Below are positions 47,494 to 56,319 of a DNA stretch of 64,000 nt, in pieces. The notes under the pieces are model-generated. The model searched no databases. It worked only from the letters and a program-made list of their open reading frames with translations, and was not told where the DNA came from. The position numbers were made by a program, and so were the translations under genes. Position 1 is the stretch's first letter; each line of letters opens with the position of its first letter. This stretch comes from Paenibacillus pabuli NBRC 13638 (GTDB lineage: Bacteria > Bacillota > Bacilli > Paenibacillales > Paenibacillaceae). The stretch is taken from the NCBI RefSeq assembly GCF_001514495.1, contig NZ_BCNM01000002.1:124001-188000 (forward strand), read 5' to 3'.

Positions 47494-47871
47494 CTAGAAA
47501 AATCCTGGTGGTCGTGGTCCGTAGGGTCCATATCCAGGACCTGGCCCAAATCCGCCACCAAATCCAGGGCCATATCCTGGGCCCGGTTTGGGTCCAGGCC
47601 CATACCCAGGGCCATATCCAGGACCACCTGGGCCGAACCCAGGACCAGGGCCGTAGGCATAAGGCAGCGTAGCGACAGCGAGTAAATCAAATAATACCAA
47701 TGGCAAAATCGCTTTGGTTCGCACTTTTTTGCCAACAGTACGTTTCAGCACCAGTTTATTGCCCGATACTTTCAACAGTCTCCCCGTCACCCGAGTACCG
47801 TCTTTTTTGATCGCGACAATATTTTTGCCTATTAATTTTATCGCTTCATCACGCGTAACATGTTGTTTCAT
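47494..47871 (-). CDS. Protein with Gly/Pro/Tyr-rich tail
   Basis: The first 50 residues (TRDEAIKLIGKNIVAIKKDG...VTGRLLKVSGNKLVLKR) look like a small SH3/LSm-type beta barrel. A short hydrophobic stretch (residues 54-69) follows, and the last 53 residues hold 24 Gly, 16 Pro and 6 Tyr in GPGYGPG-type units. Such tails occur in spore coat, exosporium and other surface proteins of Bacillales. I do not know a named family. The reading frame is intact through the repeat. Confidence 0.7.
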   Translation of the reverse strand: MKQHVTRDEAIKLIGKNIVAIKKDGTRVTGRLLKVSGNKLVLKRTVGKKVRTKAILPLVLFDLLAVATLPYAYGPGPGFGPGGPGYGPGYGPGPKPGPGYGPGFGGGFGPGPGYGPYGPRPPGFF

Positions 47872-48014
47872 ACTATCCCCTCCTCCTCGGATCGTTCAGA
47901 ACAGTGTATTCGTCCATGACTGGCTTCGCCTGTTTCTTTGTCCCTAAATGAAAATATGGGTGCCTTTCTTCTTGTAAATAGAGAAGATTCGTCGTTTGTA
48001 TAGCTATATGTATC

Positions 48015-48047
48015 AAAAAAAAGGCCTGCACGAGGCAGACCTTTTTA
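48015..48047 (-). terminator. Terminator of the nucleoside transporter operon
   Basis: AAGGTCTGC and GCAGGCCTT pair with a wobble, followed by T runs on the minus strand. Confidence 0.85.
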
Positions 48048-48085
48048 AGCTATAAAATATAATTGGTACCACATGATTTCTGTCT

Positions 48086-49048
48086 TTACCTTTTCCCCGG
48101 ATCATATGGTTCGCCGAGTGCAGAAGGAGCAGAAGAGCGTCCAACAGCCGCAACGAGTACGATGATGGTGAGCAGGTAAGGCAGCATATAAATAATTTCC
48201 TGGGGAATACTTTGAGACCATTCAAACAACTGTACATAGTTTCGAATGGCTTGTGAGAATCCAAAGAATACAGCCGCACCAAAGGCACCAATCGGATTCC
48301 ATTTACCAAAGATCATGGCTGCAATTGCAATATAACCCTGACCGGAAACGGTATTATGGGAGAATGTGCCTGTCGTTGTCAGCGTAATTGCGGCTCCACC
48401 AATGGCAGCTAGCGCACCGCTGATCATTACTGCAACATAACGGTAACGTCGCACTTTAACACCCACGGTATCGGCAGCACTTGGATGTTCACCAACGGAA
48501 CGAAGACGAAGACCGAATGGCGTTTTGTACATAATGTAATACGTCAGGAAGACGAACAAGATAGCCAGATATGTCGTCGGGTACACACTCTTGAAGAAAG
48601 CTTCCCCAAGTAAAGGAATATCTTTTAACAGTGGCACATCAAACTTGCTGAATCCTTGTACCAATGGTGAGTCACCTGATCCTTCAAACAGCAGTTTTAC
48701 CAGATAAAGTGTACTTCCTGCTGCCAGGAAGTTAATGACGATACCACTTATAATTTGGTCAGCCTTAAACGTAATGGAGGCTACCGCATGGATCAGGGAA
48801 ACCACTACTCCCAGCACGACTGCGAACAAAACCCCCATCCAGGCAGACGTCGTTCCACCCATGCCAGCTTCTTGTGCATAATGCGCAGCAATCCCCGCAG
48901 CAAAGGCACCAAATACCATAAAACCTTCAAGTCCAAGGTTGGTCACACCTGATTTTTCCGAAAAAATCCCGCCCAGGGATGCAAAAATCAATGCCGTGGC
49001 AAAGACAAGCGTCGTATTGATAATTTGCCCAATTGTCAACAAGTCCAT
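48086..49048 (-). CDS. nupQ: Nucleoside ABC transporter permease (NupQ type)
   Basis: The 320-residue membrane protein has about nine helices and the BPD_transp_2 pattern, with GLNLGLEGFMVFGAFA-like (here TNLGLEGFMVFGA) near the N-terminus and GEHPSAADTVGVKVRRYRY in the cytoplasmic loop that contacts the ATPase. It pairs with the preceding permease to import nucleosides. It begins one base after the NupP stop codon. Order and motifs match nupNOPQ of B. subtilis. Confidence 0.88.
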   Translation of the reverse strand: MDLLTIGQIINTTLVFATALIFASLGGIFSEKSGVTNLGLEGFMVFGAFAAGIAAHYAQEAGMGGTTSAWMGVLFAVVLGVVVSLIHAVASITFKADQIISGIVINFLAAGSTLYLVKLLFEGSGDSPLVQGFSKFDVPLLKDIPLLGEAFFKSVYPTTYLAILFVFLTYYIMYKTPFGLRLRSVGEHPSAADTVGVKVRRYRYVAVMISGALAAIGGAAITLTTTGTFSHNTVSGQGYIAIAAMIFGKWNPIGAFGAAVFFGFSQAIRNYVQLFEWSQSIPQEIIYMLPYLLTIIVLVAAVGRSSAPSALGEPYDPGKR

Positions 49049-50128
49049 CTACAACACCTTCTCTTTCTTGCGCTTGGAATAGAACGGTTTAAGTACCCAG
49101 CGCACGATGCCTTGTGCCGCAATGAAGAAGATAATCGAACCGATCACAATTCGAATAATCTCGGGCGGTACATCCGCAGCAAAGCTCATTCCCGCAGATC
49201 CATAAGTGAGCGTACCGAACAACACCGCGCCCAGCAACACACCAAACGGATGATTCAAACCAATCAGTGCAACCGCGATTCCATCAAAACCTGTTCCTGG
49301 CGAGCCTGACATAACAGTCTGATATTGGAACACCCCTAGTACCTGGAATGCACCGCCAAGACCTGCAAGCATACCACTGATAAACATGGCTTTAACGATA
49401 TTGCGATTGACATGCATACCCGCATATTCTGCCGCATTCGGATTATATCCTACGGCACGAATCTCGTACCCTTGTTTGGTTTTCCACATGTAAAAATAAA
49501 AGAGTACAGCCATGACAAGAGCAATCAAGGTTCCCATGTGTACACGGGAGTTACCCATCAGCTCAGAAAGCCATGTCAGACTAATTGATGCGGTATCACT
49601 GATATCCACCGAACGATTTTCACCTTTTAACAGCAGGAATTGGCGCACGATCAGGTTGGCCAGGTACAGACCAATCCAGTTCAGCATGATACTACTGATA
49701 ACTTCGTTTACCCCACGCGCTGCTTTCAGGTAGCCGGCAATAGCTGCCCATAGACCACCAAATACCGCACCAGCGATCAAAGCCAGCGGAGCATGAATGT
49801 AGATCGGCAGACCTGCAAACTTTACCCCAACAAAGGTGGCCGCTGTCATGCCGACGAGAAATTGTCCTTCTCCTCCGATATTGAACAGCCCTGCACGTGA
49901 CGCAAATGCAAAAGCAAGTCCAGTCATGATCAAAGGTGTCATCTCACGAACGGCTTCACCAAAGTTGTACATGTCTCCGAAAACCTTTGTAAACAACGCA
50001 CTATAAGCTTCAATCGGATTGTATCCGCCGATCAGCATGACAATACCACCCAGGATCAGACCCATAATGATGGCTACAACAGGTAATATAAATGAATCAC
50101 GGGTAAACCATTTTAATACGTTACTCAT
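49049..50128 (-). CDS. nupP: Nucleoside ABC transporter permease (NupP type)
   Basis: The 359-residue membrane protein has the BPD_transp_2 fold, with GLFNIGGEGQFLVG near residue 82 and the coupling loop RAVGYNPNAAEYAGMHVNRN. It overlaps the ATPase gene by eight bases, so translation is coupled. With NupQ it forms the membrane channel of the nucleoside importer. Confidence 0.88.
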   Translation of the reverse strand: MSNVLKWFTRDSFILPVVAIIMGLILGGIVMLIGGYNPIEAYSALFTKVFGDMYNFGEAVREMTPLIMTGLAFAFASRAGLFNIGGEGQFLVGMTAATFVGVKFAGLPIYIHAPLALIAGAVFGGLWAAIAGYLKAARGVNEVISSIMLNWIGLYLANLIVRQFLLLKGENRSVDISDTASISLTWLSELMGNSRVHMGTLIALVMAVLFYFYMWKTKQGYEIRAVGYNPNAAEYAGMHVNRNIVKAMFISGMLAGLGGAFQVLGVFQYQTVMSGSPGTGFDGIAVALIGLNHPFGVLLGAVLFGTLTYGSAGMSFAADVPPEIIRIVIGSIIFFIAAQGIVRWVLKPFYSKRKKEKVL

Positions 50129-51659
50129 GCACAGTACCTCTCTTTTGGGTGCTGCCCGCCATCATCAAGCCGAGCTCCCTGTCATTGGTTTCTTCCGGCA
50201 GCACCTCGCCCACGATCTGTCCTTCATAAATGACCGCAATTCGGTCGGATACGTTGATAATTTCATCCAGCTCAAATGAGATCAGCAAAACCGCTTTACC
50301 CTGATCACGTTGTGCAATCAACTGCTTCTGAACAAACTCAATCGCTCCTACGTCCAGACCACGAGTCGGCTGGGCAGCAATAAGCAGTTCAGGATTTTTA
50401 TCAACCTCACGTGCAATAATGACCTTTTGCTGGTTCCCCCCGGACAAAGAGCGGGCCTTTGTCTCAATGCTAGGTGTACGTACATCAAATGCCTCGACAA
50501 GCCGCTTCGCCTGCTTTTTGATGGCATCGAAGTTAAGGAACCCTTTTCGGGTATAAGGCGCTTTATAATATGATTCCAGTACAATATTTTCGCTCACTGA
50601 AAAATCAAGAACAAGTCCGTGTTTGTGTCGGTCTTCCGGAATGTGGGCTACCCCCAATTCCGAAATATGACGTGGTGAATGATTGGACAGCTCCTTGCCT
50701 TCAAGGCGAATCGAACCGCTATCTACTTTACGCAGTCCGGTAAGAGCCTCAATCAGTTCGCTCTGTCCATTACCATCGACACCTGCAATTCCTACAATCT
50801 CTCCTGCACGCACATTCAGATTAAGTTCGTTCAGAACTGAAATACCCTCTTTATTTTTAGCAGTCAATTTGCTGACTTCCAACACGTTGTTTCCAGGTGT
50901 AGCCGGCTTTTTGTCCACCTTAAATGTGACATTACGTCCAACCATTTTTTCTGCCAACTCATTCGGATTCGTTTCTGATGTTTTAACCGAATCAATCACT
51001 TTACCACGACGAATAATCGTCACCGTATCGGAGATCTCCATGATCTCTTTCAGTTTGTGTGTGATTAGAATAATGGATTTGCCTTCGGCCACCAGCTTTT
51101 TCATGATAATCATCAGTTCTTTGATTTCCTGAGGAGTCAATACTGCTGTAGGCTCGTCAAAAATAAGAATGTCCGCACCACGATACAACGTCTTTACAAT
51201 CTCAACACGTTGCTGCATTCCGACGGAAATATCATGAATTTTGGCATGCGGGTTCACTTTTAGTCCATACTGTTCAGACAGACGCTGCACTTCAGCAGCG
51301 GCTTTTTTATAATTAATGTTGAGACCTTTCCTTGGTTCAGATCCCAAAATAATGTTCTCTGTTACCGTGAACGGCTGTACAAGCTTAAAGTGCTGATGCA
51401 CCATGCCGATGCCAAGATCGATGGCTTTATTAGGGCTGTCGATGATGACAGGCTTGCCATTCACTTCAATGGAACCTTCATCCGGCTGATAGAGACCAAA
51501 GACAATGTTCATCAACGTTGACTTACCAGCGCCGTTTTCGCCCAGTAGAGCATGGATCTCGCCTTTACGAAGCTGAAGGCTGATAGCGTCGTTGGCAACA
51601 ATGCCTGGAAAACGCTTCGTGATTTGTTTTAACTCAACGACGGGGGTTGCTGCACCCAT
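50121..51659 (-). CDS. nupO: Nucleoside ABC transporter ATP-binding protein (NupO type)
   Basis: The 512-residue protein has two fused ABC domains, as in sugar and nucleoside importers: Walker A GENGAGKST, signature ISVGMQQRVEI (a deviating LSGGQ), Walker B ILIFDEPTAVLTP; the second half has GVDGNGQSE (degenerate P-loop), LSGGNQQK and IAAQPTRGLDVGA. It energises the NupPQ channel. A 339-base gap with a hairpin separates it from the binding-protein gene. Confidence 0.9.
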   Translation of the reverse strand: MGAATPVVELKQITKRFPGIVANDAISLQLRKGEIHALLGENGAGKSTLMNIVFGLYQPDEGSIEVNGKPVIIDSPNKAIDLGIGMVHQHFKLVQPFTVTENIILGSEPRKGLNINYKKAAAEVQRLSEQYGLKVNPHAKIHDISVGMQQRVEIVKTLYRGADILIFDEPTAVLTPQEIKELMIIMKKLVAEGKSIILITHKLKEIMEISDTVTIIRRGKVIDSVKTSETNPNELAEKMVGRNVTFKVDKKPATPGNNVLEVSKLTAKNKEGISVLNELNLNVRAGEIVGIAGVDGNGQSELIEALTGLRKVDSGSIRLEGKELSNHSPRHISELGVAHIPEDRHKHGLVLDFSVSENIVLESYYKAPYTRKGFLNFDAIKKQAKRLVEAFDVRTPSIETKARSLSGGNQQKVIIAREVDKNPELLIAAQPTRGLDVGAIEFVQKQLIAQRDQGKAVLLISFELDEIINVSDRIAVIYEGQIVGEVLPEETNDRELGLMMAGSTQKRGTVHE

Positions 51660-51945
51660 ATAATCACCCTTATACCTGATATAGTGTGGTTCCGCAAACG
51701 TAAGAAAAACGTCTAACGACGTTTATTCAAGGAAGATGACCGCATTTTAGCGGTACTTTTTCTTGGGATTATCGAATCCTTCAGTTTCACTGGAAACTTC
51801 TGCATTCCATAATCTTAAGAAAAGCTCCTACCGGATTGATACGAAGTCTTCTTTCTTTTGCTATGGGTTATCCCCTAGCATGCACTGCATAGCCTGTACA
51901 ATTGTTATGATGACTTGAGCAAATTTTCCTGTCCTGACAATCATA
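51660..51945. other. Gap between nupO and the hairpin, no gene seen
   Basis: No ORF with a ribosome site is visible. Sequence is mixed, without clear repeats; a secondary promoter for nupOPQ could lie here but I cannot point to a convincing one. Confidence 0.4.
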
Positions 51946-51972
51946 AGGCCGGTCAAGACCGGCCTCGTTGAT
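51946..51972 (-). terminator. Partial terminator/stabiliser hairpin after the binding-protein gene
   Basis: AGGCCGGTC and GACCGGCCT pair perfectly around two bases (51946-51965). The following U tract is poor, so read-through into nupO with reduced level is likely. Confidence 0.6.
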
Positions 51973-51998
51973 TATTCTTTTATACAGACAGAATCAAA

Positions 51999-53039
51999 TT
52001 ATTCTGTAGGAATTTTGATTTCGCCGTTGATGATTTTTTCTTTGTACTCGTCCACTTTGGCAAGTGTCTCAGCAGAAACATTTTTCGTCGAAGTATCAGC
52101 GATACCTACACCGTTTTCTTTCAAAGTCAGGTTCTCAGCTCCGCCTTTGAATGTTCCATCGATAATTTCTTGGTTTACGCGCTTAACAGCTTCGTCAACT
52201 TTTTTGATCATAGAAGTCAGTGTTATTTCATCACCAAACTCCAGGGATTGGTCTTTATCTACACCGATAACCCAAACGTCTTGACCTTGTTCCTTACGAG
52301 CGATTGCTTCTTTGAACACACCATTACCAGTAGCACCGGAAGCGTGGAAAATGATATCTACGCCTTTGTTGTAGAGTGTTGCTGCTGCTGCTTTACCCAG
52401 GTCAGGCTTATCAAATGCGCCTGTGTAGTTGGAAATGAACTCAGCATTAGGATTAACAGCTTTAACGCCTTCTCTGAAACCAACTTCAAACTTTTTGATC
52501 AGTGGGCTTTCCATACCGCCAACAAAACCAATTTTGTTCGATTTCGTTGTCAGACCTGCTACAACACCTACCAAGTAAGAACCTTCTTCTTCAGCAAATG
52601 TTACCGATTTAACGTTAGGAGCATCAACAACACTGTCGATGATCGCGAGTTTGGAATCAGGATTTTGTTCAGCTACAGTCTTGATCGCATCAGCCAATTG
52701 GAAACCGATACCCCAAGTCAGATCATATCCACCTTTAACGAACTCGTTCAGGTTCGGAATGTACTCTTCATCGGATTTACTTTGCAGGTATTTAACAGCT
52801 ACACCTGTTTCAGTTTCAGTTGCTTGCAGAGCTTCCCAAGCGGATTGGTTAAACGATTTGTCGTTAACGCCACCTACGTCAGTAACCATACCGATTTTCA
52901 AATCGGATTTAGCTTCAGTGTTTTCGCCACCTGTATTTCCTCCGGCATTTGTTTCCTCTTTCGGTTTGCTACCGCAACCTGCGAGCATAACCGATACTGC
53001 CAGCAACATGACCAAAGACAAGCTGAGCATCTTTTTCAT
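51999..53039 (-). CDS. nupN: BMP-family nucleoside-binding lipoprotein (NupN type)
   Basis: The 346-residue lipoprotein has a signal peptide with lipobox LAGC (lipid Cys near residue 22), a Gly/Glu-rich linker, and the BMP/PnrA domain: KIGMVTDVGGVNDKSFNQSAW, then GIGFQLADAI, IDSVVDAPNV, FVGGMESPLI, IFHASGATGNGVF and VIGVDKDQS. These proteins capture purine nucleosides outside the membrane for the NupOPQ importer. A long upstream region with candidate operators precedes it. Confidence 0.9.
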   Translation of the reverse strand: MKKMLSLSLVMLLAVSVMLAGCGSKPKEETNAGGNTGGENTEAKSDLKIGMVTDVGGVNDKSFNQSAWEALQATETETGVAVKYLQSKSDEEYIPNLNEFVKGGYDLTWGIGFQLADAIKTVAEQNPDSKLAIIDSVVDAPNVKSVTFAEEEGSYLVGVVAGLTTKSNKIGFVGGMESPLIKKFEVGFREGVKAVNPNAEFISNYTGAFDKPDLGKAAAATLYNKGVDIIFHASGATGNGVFKEAIARKEQGQDVWVIGVDKDQSLEFGDEITLTSMIKKVDEAVKRVNQEIIDGTFKGGAENLTLKENGVGIADTSTKNVSAETLAKVDEYKEKIINGEIKIPTE

Positions 53040-53321
53040 TTCTCTGTTCCCCCTTAATGATATATACCTAATTCCTGTTCAGGCCAAAACGGAACGGATC
53101 AACAGATCGATAATATGGCTTTTATGCAGAATGTATGGTTTCTTCGACATTAAAAGCGCATTCTTACCCCTCAAAGATTGTGTCACCTGTCGAAAAACCG
53201 AACATTATGACATGAAGAGAAAAGTTTAGGACTAGCCTACTAGAGGTGATTATACATTCAACCCGTGGTAAAATCCAGATGTTTCATCACCAATTATCAC
53301 TTATTTTTGTTCTTTTTTTGT

Positions 53322-53335
53322 TGAAAGCGCTTAAT
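53322..53335. promoter_or_regulatory. Candidate CcpA (cre) site upstream of nupN
   Basis: TGAAAGCGCTTAAT has the palindromic core AAGCGCTT and about two mismatches to the cre consensus. It lies about 70 bases upstream of the likely -10 box. Confidence 0.45.
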
Positions 53336-53354
53336 ATTTTAACGGTTTAACACA

Positions 53355-53380
53355 CTAACGTTACAATGATGTAATGTTAG
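53355..53380. promoter_or_regulatory. Palindromic operator-like site upstream of nupN
   Basis: CTAACGTTACA and TGTAATGTTAG are inverted copies (10 of 11 bases) around ATGA. No U tract follows, so a protein operator is more likely than a terminator. Confidence 0.5.
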
Positions 53381-53573
53381 ATAACAAAAACTTACCATAC
53401 CTTCTGGTGTGAAGTGGTAATCCTCTGTTTTTGTTTGCATTATTTCACCGTTCGTATTTTATGTATTTAGACATTCTGTTATTCACTAATCCTATGCTTC
53501 CATTGTGTCCTTACAGGCCGCAACATATTCGCTCAAACACCGGTATTCTCTTTAACCGATCCTCTTTAAGCCG

Positions 53574-53604
53574 TAAAAAAAGCCGCCATAGGTACGGCGG
53601 CTTG
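53574..53604 (-). terminator. Terminator of infC-rpmI-rplT
   Basis: AAGCCGCC and GGCGGCTT pair, followed by seven T on the minus strand. Confidence 0.9.
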
Positions 53605-53615
53605 CATAAACAGTT

Positions 53616-53975
53616 TTAAGCGTTGATTTTGCCTTTAGCTACAGTAGCCAAAGAGTTGAACGCATTGATGTCATTCACGGCCAGATCAGCCAACATTTTG
53701 CGGTTCATGTCTACACCAGCAAGTTTCAAACCATGGATCAGTTTGTTGTAAGACAAACCATTCATACGTGCTGCAGCATTGATACGAACGATCCACAGTC
53801 TGCGGAAGTTACGTTTGGTGTTGCGACGGTCACGGTATGCGTAAACCAGGGATTTCATTACTTGCTCATTAGCTGTTTTAAAAATACGGTGTTTGGAACC
53901 GAAATAACCTCTTGCCAGTTTCAAAACCTTTTTATGACGACGACGTACTACAAAACCGCCTTTTACTCTTGCCAT
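53616..53975 (-). CDS. rplT: Ribosomal protein L20
   Basis: The 119-residue 50S protein is full length and typical: [28 protein letters not shown] at the N-terminus and [32 protein letters not shown] later. L20 helps assemble 23S rRNA and represses its own operon in Bacillus by binding the infC leader. It is the last gene of the operon. Confidence 0.98.
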   Translation of the reverse strand: MARVKGGFVVRRRHKKVLKLARGYFGSKHRIFKTANEQVMKSLVYAYRDRRNTKRNFRRLWIVRINAAARMNGLSYNKLIHGLKLAGVDMNRKMLADLAVNDINAFNSLATVAKGKINA

Positions 53976-54053
53976 ATTAAAGAACCTCCCAAATAAATAT
54001 TAAATGTATCCGTAGTATGTGTACGGCCTAAGCCGATCCCCCATACGGATTTA

Positions 54054-54254
54054 CTATTTCAAGTTAGCCAGACCTTGTTTCAAACGTCTTACGTCCCCGG
54101 CAGCCATAACTGGGTTACCGTTCAGAACGCGCTTAGCACGTTTTGATTTATGGGAAAGCAAGTGGTTTTTGTGAGCTTTGTAACGAAGGACTTTACCGGA
54201 ACCGGTAATTTTGAAGCGTCCTTTCAAACTGCTGTGTGTTTTCATTTTAGGCAT
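54054..54254 (-). CDS. rpmI: Ribosomal protein L35
   Basis: The 66-residue basic 50S protein (MPKMKTHSSLKGRFKITGSGKVLRYKAHKNHLL in parts; tail DVRRLKQGLANLK) is full length. It lies 24 bases after infC and 78 bases before rplT. Confidence 0.98.
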   Translation of the reverse strand: MPKMKTHSSLKGRFKITGSGKVLRYKAHKNHLLSHKSKRAKRVLNGNPVMAAGDVRRLKQGLANLK

Positions 54255-54278
54255 TTTGTGTTTCCTCCTTCAATGTTA

Positions 54279-54788
54279 TCAGGCTTTAGGAGCCAGAATC
54301 ATGATCATACTGCGGCCTTCCAATTTTGGCTGACGTTCAATGGTGCAAAGTTCAGCAACTTCCACCTTAACACGCTCCAAAATCCGTTGACCAATGGCGG
54401 CATGCGCAATTTCACGTCCGCGGTAACGAACGGAACATTTTACCTTGTCGCCTTCTTTCAAAAACTTAACTACATTACGAAGCTTCGTTTGATAATCATG
54501 CTCCTCAATATTGGAACGGAACCATACTTCTTTAATGTCAACAATTTTCTGGTTCTTACGGGCTTCTTTGTCTTTCTTTTGTTGCTCATAGCGGAATTTG
54601 CCATAGTCCATGATGCGGCATACCGGCGGTTTAGCCTGTGGTGCCACATTGACCAGGTCCAAGTTCAGGTCAATCGCCATTTGCAGTGCTTCCCGAATCG
54701 GCGTGATCCCAATTTGTTCCCCTTCAGCTCCGACAAGGCGTACTTCCTTCGCCCGAATCTCATCATTAATCATGTGATCTTTACTAAT
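54279..54788 (-). CDS. infC: Translation initiation factor IF-3, with ATT start
   Basis: IF-3 (169 residues) has both domains: N-terminal INDEIRAKEVRLVGAEGEQIGI, linker rich in Lys and Glu, and C-terminal KEVWFRSNIEEHDYQTKLRN...KCSVRYRGREIAHAAIG. A GGAGGTGG site lies eight bases before an ATT (54786-54788), which gives the usual N-terminus ISKDHMINDEIR. The non-canonical ATT start is a known IF-3 autoregulation feature. Upstream codons in the frame lack a ribosome site. Confidence 0.95.
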   Translation of the reverse strand: MSKDHMINDEIRAKEVRLVGAEGEQIGITPIREALQMAIDLNLDLVNVAPQAKPPVCRIMDYGKFRYEQQKKDKEARKNQKIVDIKEVWFRSNIEEHDYQTKLRNVVKFLKEGDKVKCSVRYRGREIAHAAIGQRILERVKVEVAELCTIERQPKLEGRSMIMILAPKA

Positions 54789-54831
54789 AACCGTCCACCT
54801 CCAGGTCATTTTGAATATCCTGTTACACAAA

Positions 54832-54997
54832 AATAAAAGGGATGCCGGTTAAGCTACCGACATCCCTGTAATCAACACAATTCTTCATGAGTATACAACT
54901 TCATAAATTATTGGGATCGTTGACCAGTCAACATAAGTTGATCAGGTGAGAAGTCGGACTTCTACTTGTGATTCCATCGCTATTCATTTAACGCACT
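54832..54997 (-). promoter_or_regulatory. L20-type leader with attenuator before infC
   Basis: A strong hairpin, AGGGATGTCGGT against ACCGGCATCCCT, followed by TTTTATTTTTG, ends the 165-base leader 45 bases before infC. Position and operon match the L20 leader of Bacillus, where L20 favours premature termination. Confidence 0.8.
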
Positions 54998-55002
54998 TGA
55001 AT

Positions 55003-55031
55003 ACTATACCATCCTACCGAAAGATTGTCAA
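55003..55031 (-). promoter_or_regulatory. Sigma-A promoter of infC-rpmI-rplT
   Basis: TTGACA (55026-55031) and TATAGT (55003-55008) on the minus strand are 17 bases apart. Confidence 0.88.
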
Positions 55032-55080
55032 CACGTCTTCAATATTTTATTGGACATGTTTTCAACAAGCTCAATATTTG

Positions 55081-56319
55081 TTATCCCTGCTTGCTCTGCA
55101 CCTCATCCAAACGTACAACACGTGTATGTTGGGTATGGCTCCATTGTTTGTTGTTCTGCGTAAAGAACGCATAGAACGTAATTGGATACCAAGAGAGCAG
55201 GTAAATCGGGAACAGGATCAGGTACAGATATACTTTGGCAAACGTAACCTTCTCCAGGGCCATGGACAACAGGAATGTCAGGATATTCAGTCCGATCGCT
55301 ACAAATCCTACCCAAAGCGGGAAGTACCCGTATATGTTTGCGATATGCGGACCACTGAATATGGCTGTATCCACCCACAGGGCAGCAGTCATCAGAAACG
55401 TAAGCAGAACGACGTAGACGTTTGCGCCATACACAGCAAGGTCAAACTTCACCAAGCTTCTTTCTTTGATACTTTGCCACAGCAGCGGGAAGAAATATCT
55501 ACGCGCGACTGTAAAGTGACCTTGCATCCAGCGAAGACGTTGTCTTGCAGAAGCTTTAAAAGTTAACGGTTTCTCATCAAATACTTTGGCATCATAGTTA
55601 AAAACAGGGTATACGTTACGCTGAACACTGCGCATCGTAAACTCCAAATCCTCAACCAGACTTGTCGCGCCCCAGCCAATTTCCTTGAGCAGGTTGGTCT
55701 CGAAGCACATTCCAGTACCTCCGAGGAAATTCGCCATATTCAGGTTATGACGTGACAACTGCCACAAACGGTTGATGTACCAGTACGATACACCGTATGC
55801 CGCTGTAATCCAGGAATCCTCCGGATTTTTCGTATCAATGTATCCTTGGATAACACGGGAACCATTGCACAAGTCATCGTTCATCTCAAGCAAGAAGTTA
55901 CGGTCAACCAGGTTATCTGCGTCAAACATAACAACCGCGTCGTACTGACGTGGCAATTTCCACAGATATTTCAGCATCCATTCTATCGCGTACCCTTTAC
56001 CCCTCAGATCGGCATTGGTACGTACACAAGCATTCAGTCCGTGCTGCCTTACAATTTGAGCCGTTCCATCCGTACAGTTGTCGCAAATGACAAACACATC
56101 GTACAGATCTTCCGGATAATCAAGCTGTTTCAAGTTCTCCATCAAGGCACCGATGACCTGTTCCTCATTGTGTGCTGCAACGAGTACAGCGAATGACTTT
56201 GTCGCCGGATAATGGTTTTTTTTCTTTTTCTTAATCAGACCGAACAGCGAAAACGTGAATTGGTACACGGCTAGCAGTGCCAGAATGACCTGCAACGTGA
56301 CGAATATAGCGTCCAACAT
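55081..56319 (-). CDS. Membrane glycosyltransferase, family 2
   Basis: The 412-residue protein has one N-terminal helix, a GT2 catalytic domain and three or four C-terminal helices. Seen are VLVAAHNEE, ICDNCTDGT, the metal-binding D-x-D as FDADN (D133/D135), LVEDLEF and the processive-type QRLRW motif. Such enzymes extend or transfer polysaccharide or glycolipid chains at the membrane. The acceptor is unknown. No clear terminator separates it from the infC promoter downstream. Confidence 0.87.
   Translation of the reverse strand: MLDAIFVTLQVILALLAVYQFTFSLFGLIKKKKKNHYPATKSFAVLVAAHNEEQVIGALMENLKQLDYPEDLYDVFVICDNCTDGTAQIVRQHGLNACVRTNADLRGKGYAIEWMLKYLWKLPRQYDAVVMFDADNLVDRNFLLEMNDDLCNGSRVIQGYIDTKNPEDSWITAAYGVSYWYINRLWQLSRHNLNMANFLGGTGMCFETNLLKEIGWGATSLVEDLEFTMRSVQRNVYPVFNYDAKVFDEKPLTFKASARQRLRWMQGHFTVARRYFFPLLWQSIKERSLVKFDLAVYGANVYVVLLTFLMTAALWVDTAIFSGPHIANIYGYFPLWVGFVAIGLNILTFLLSMALEKVTFAKVYLYLILFPIYLLSWYPITFYAFFTQNNKQWSHTQHTRVVRLDEVQSKQG

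Larger units (their letters stand above)
53040..53573 (-). promoter_or_regulatory. Long upstream region of the nupN operon
   Basis: This 534-base stretch has no gene. On the minus strand it holds a TATAAT (53249-53254) that would give a leader of about 200 bases, a candidate cre site (53322-53335), a palindrome at 53355-53380, and a hairpin TTACCA/TGGTAA with a T5 run near 53386-53421. I found no purine-riboswitch core in the leader. Confidence 0.5.

Noticed and set aside
47510..47660. Repetitive GC-rich tract as a CRISPR or non-coding repeat array
   Set aside because: The repeats are in-frame Gly/Pro codons of a real gene, irregular in length and without spacers.
53040..53240. Purine riboswitch in the nupN leader
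   Set aside because: The conserved core and loop-loop sequences are missing, although a nucleoside transporter would be a natural target.
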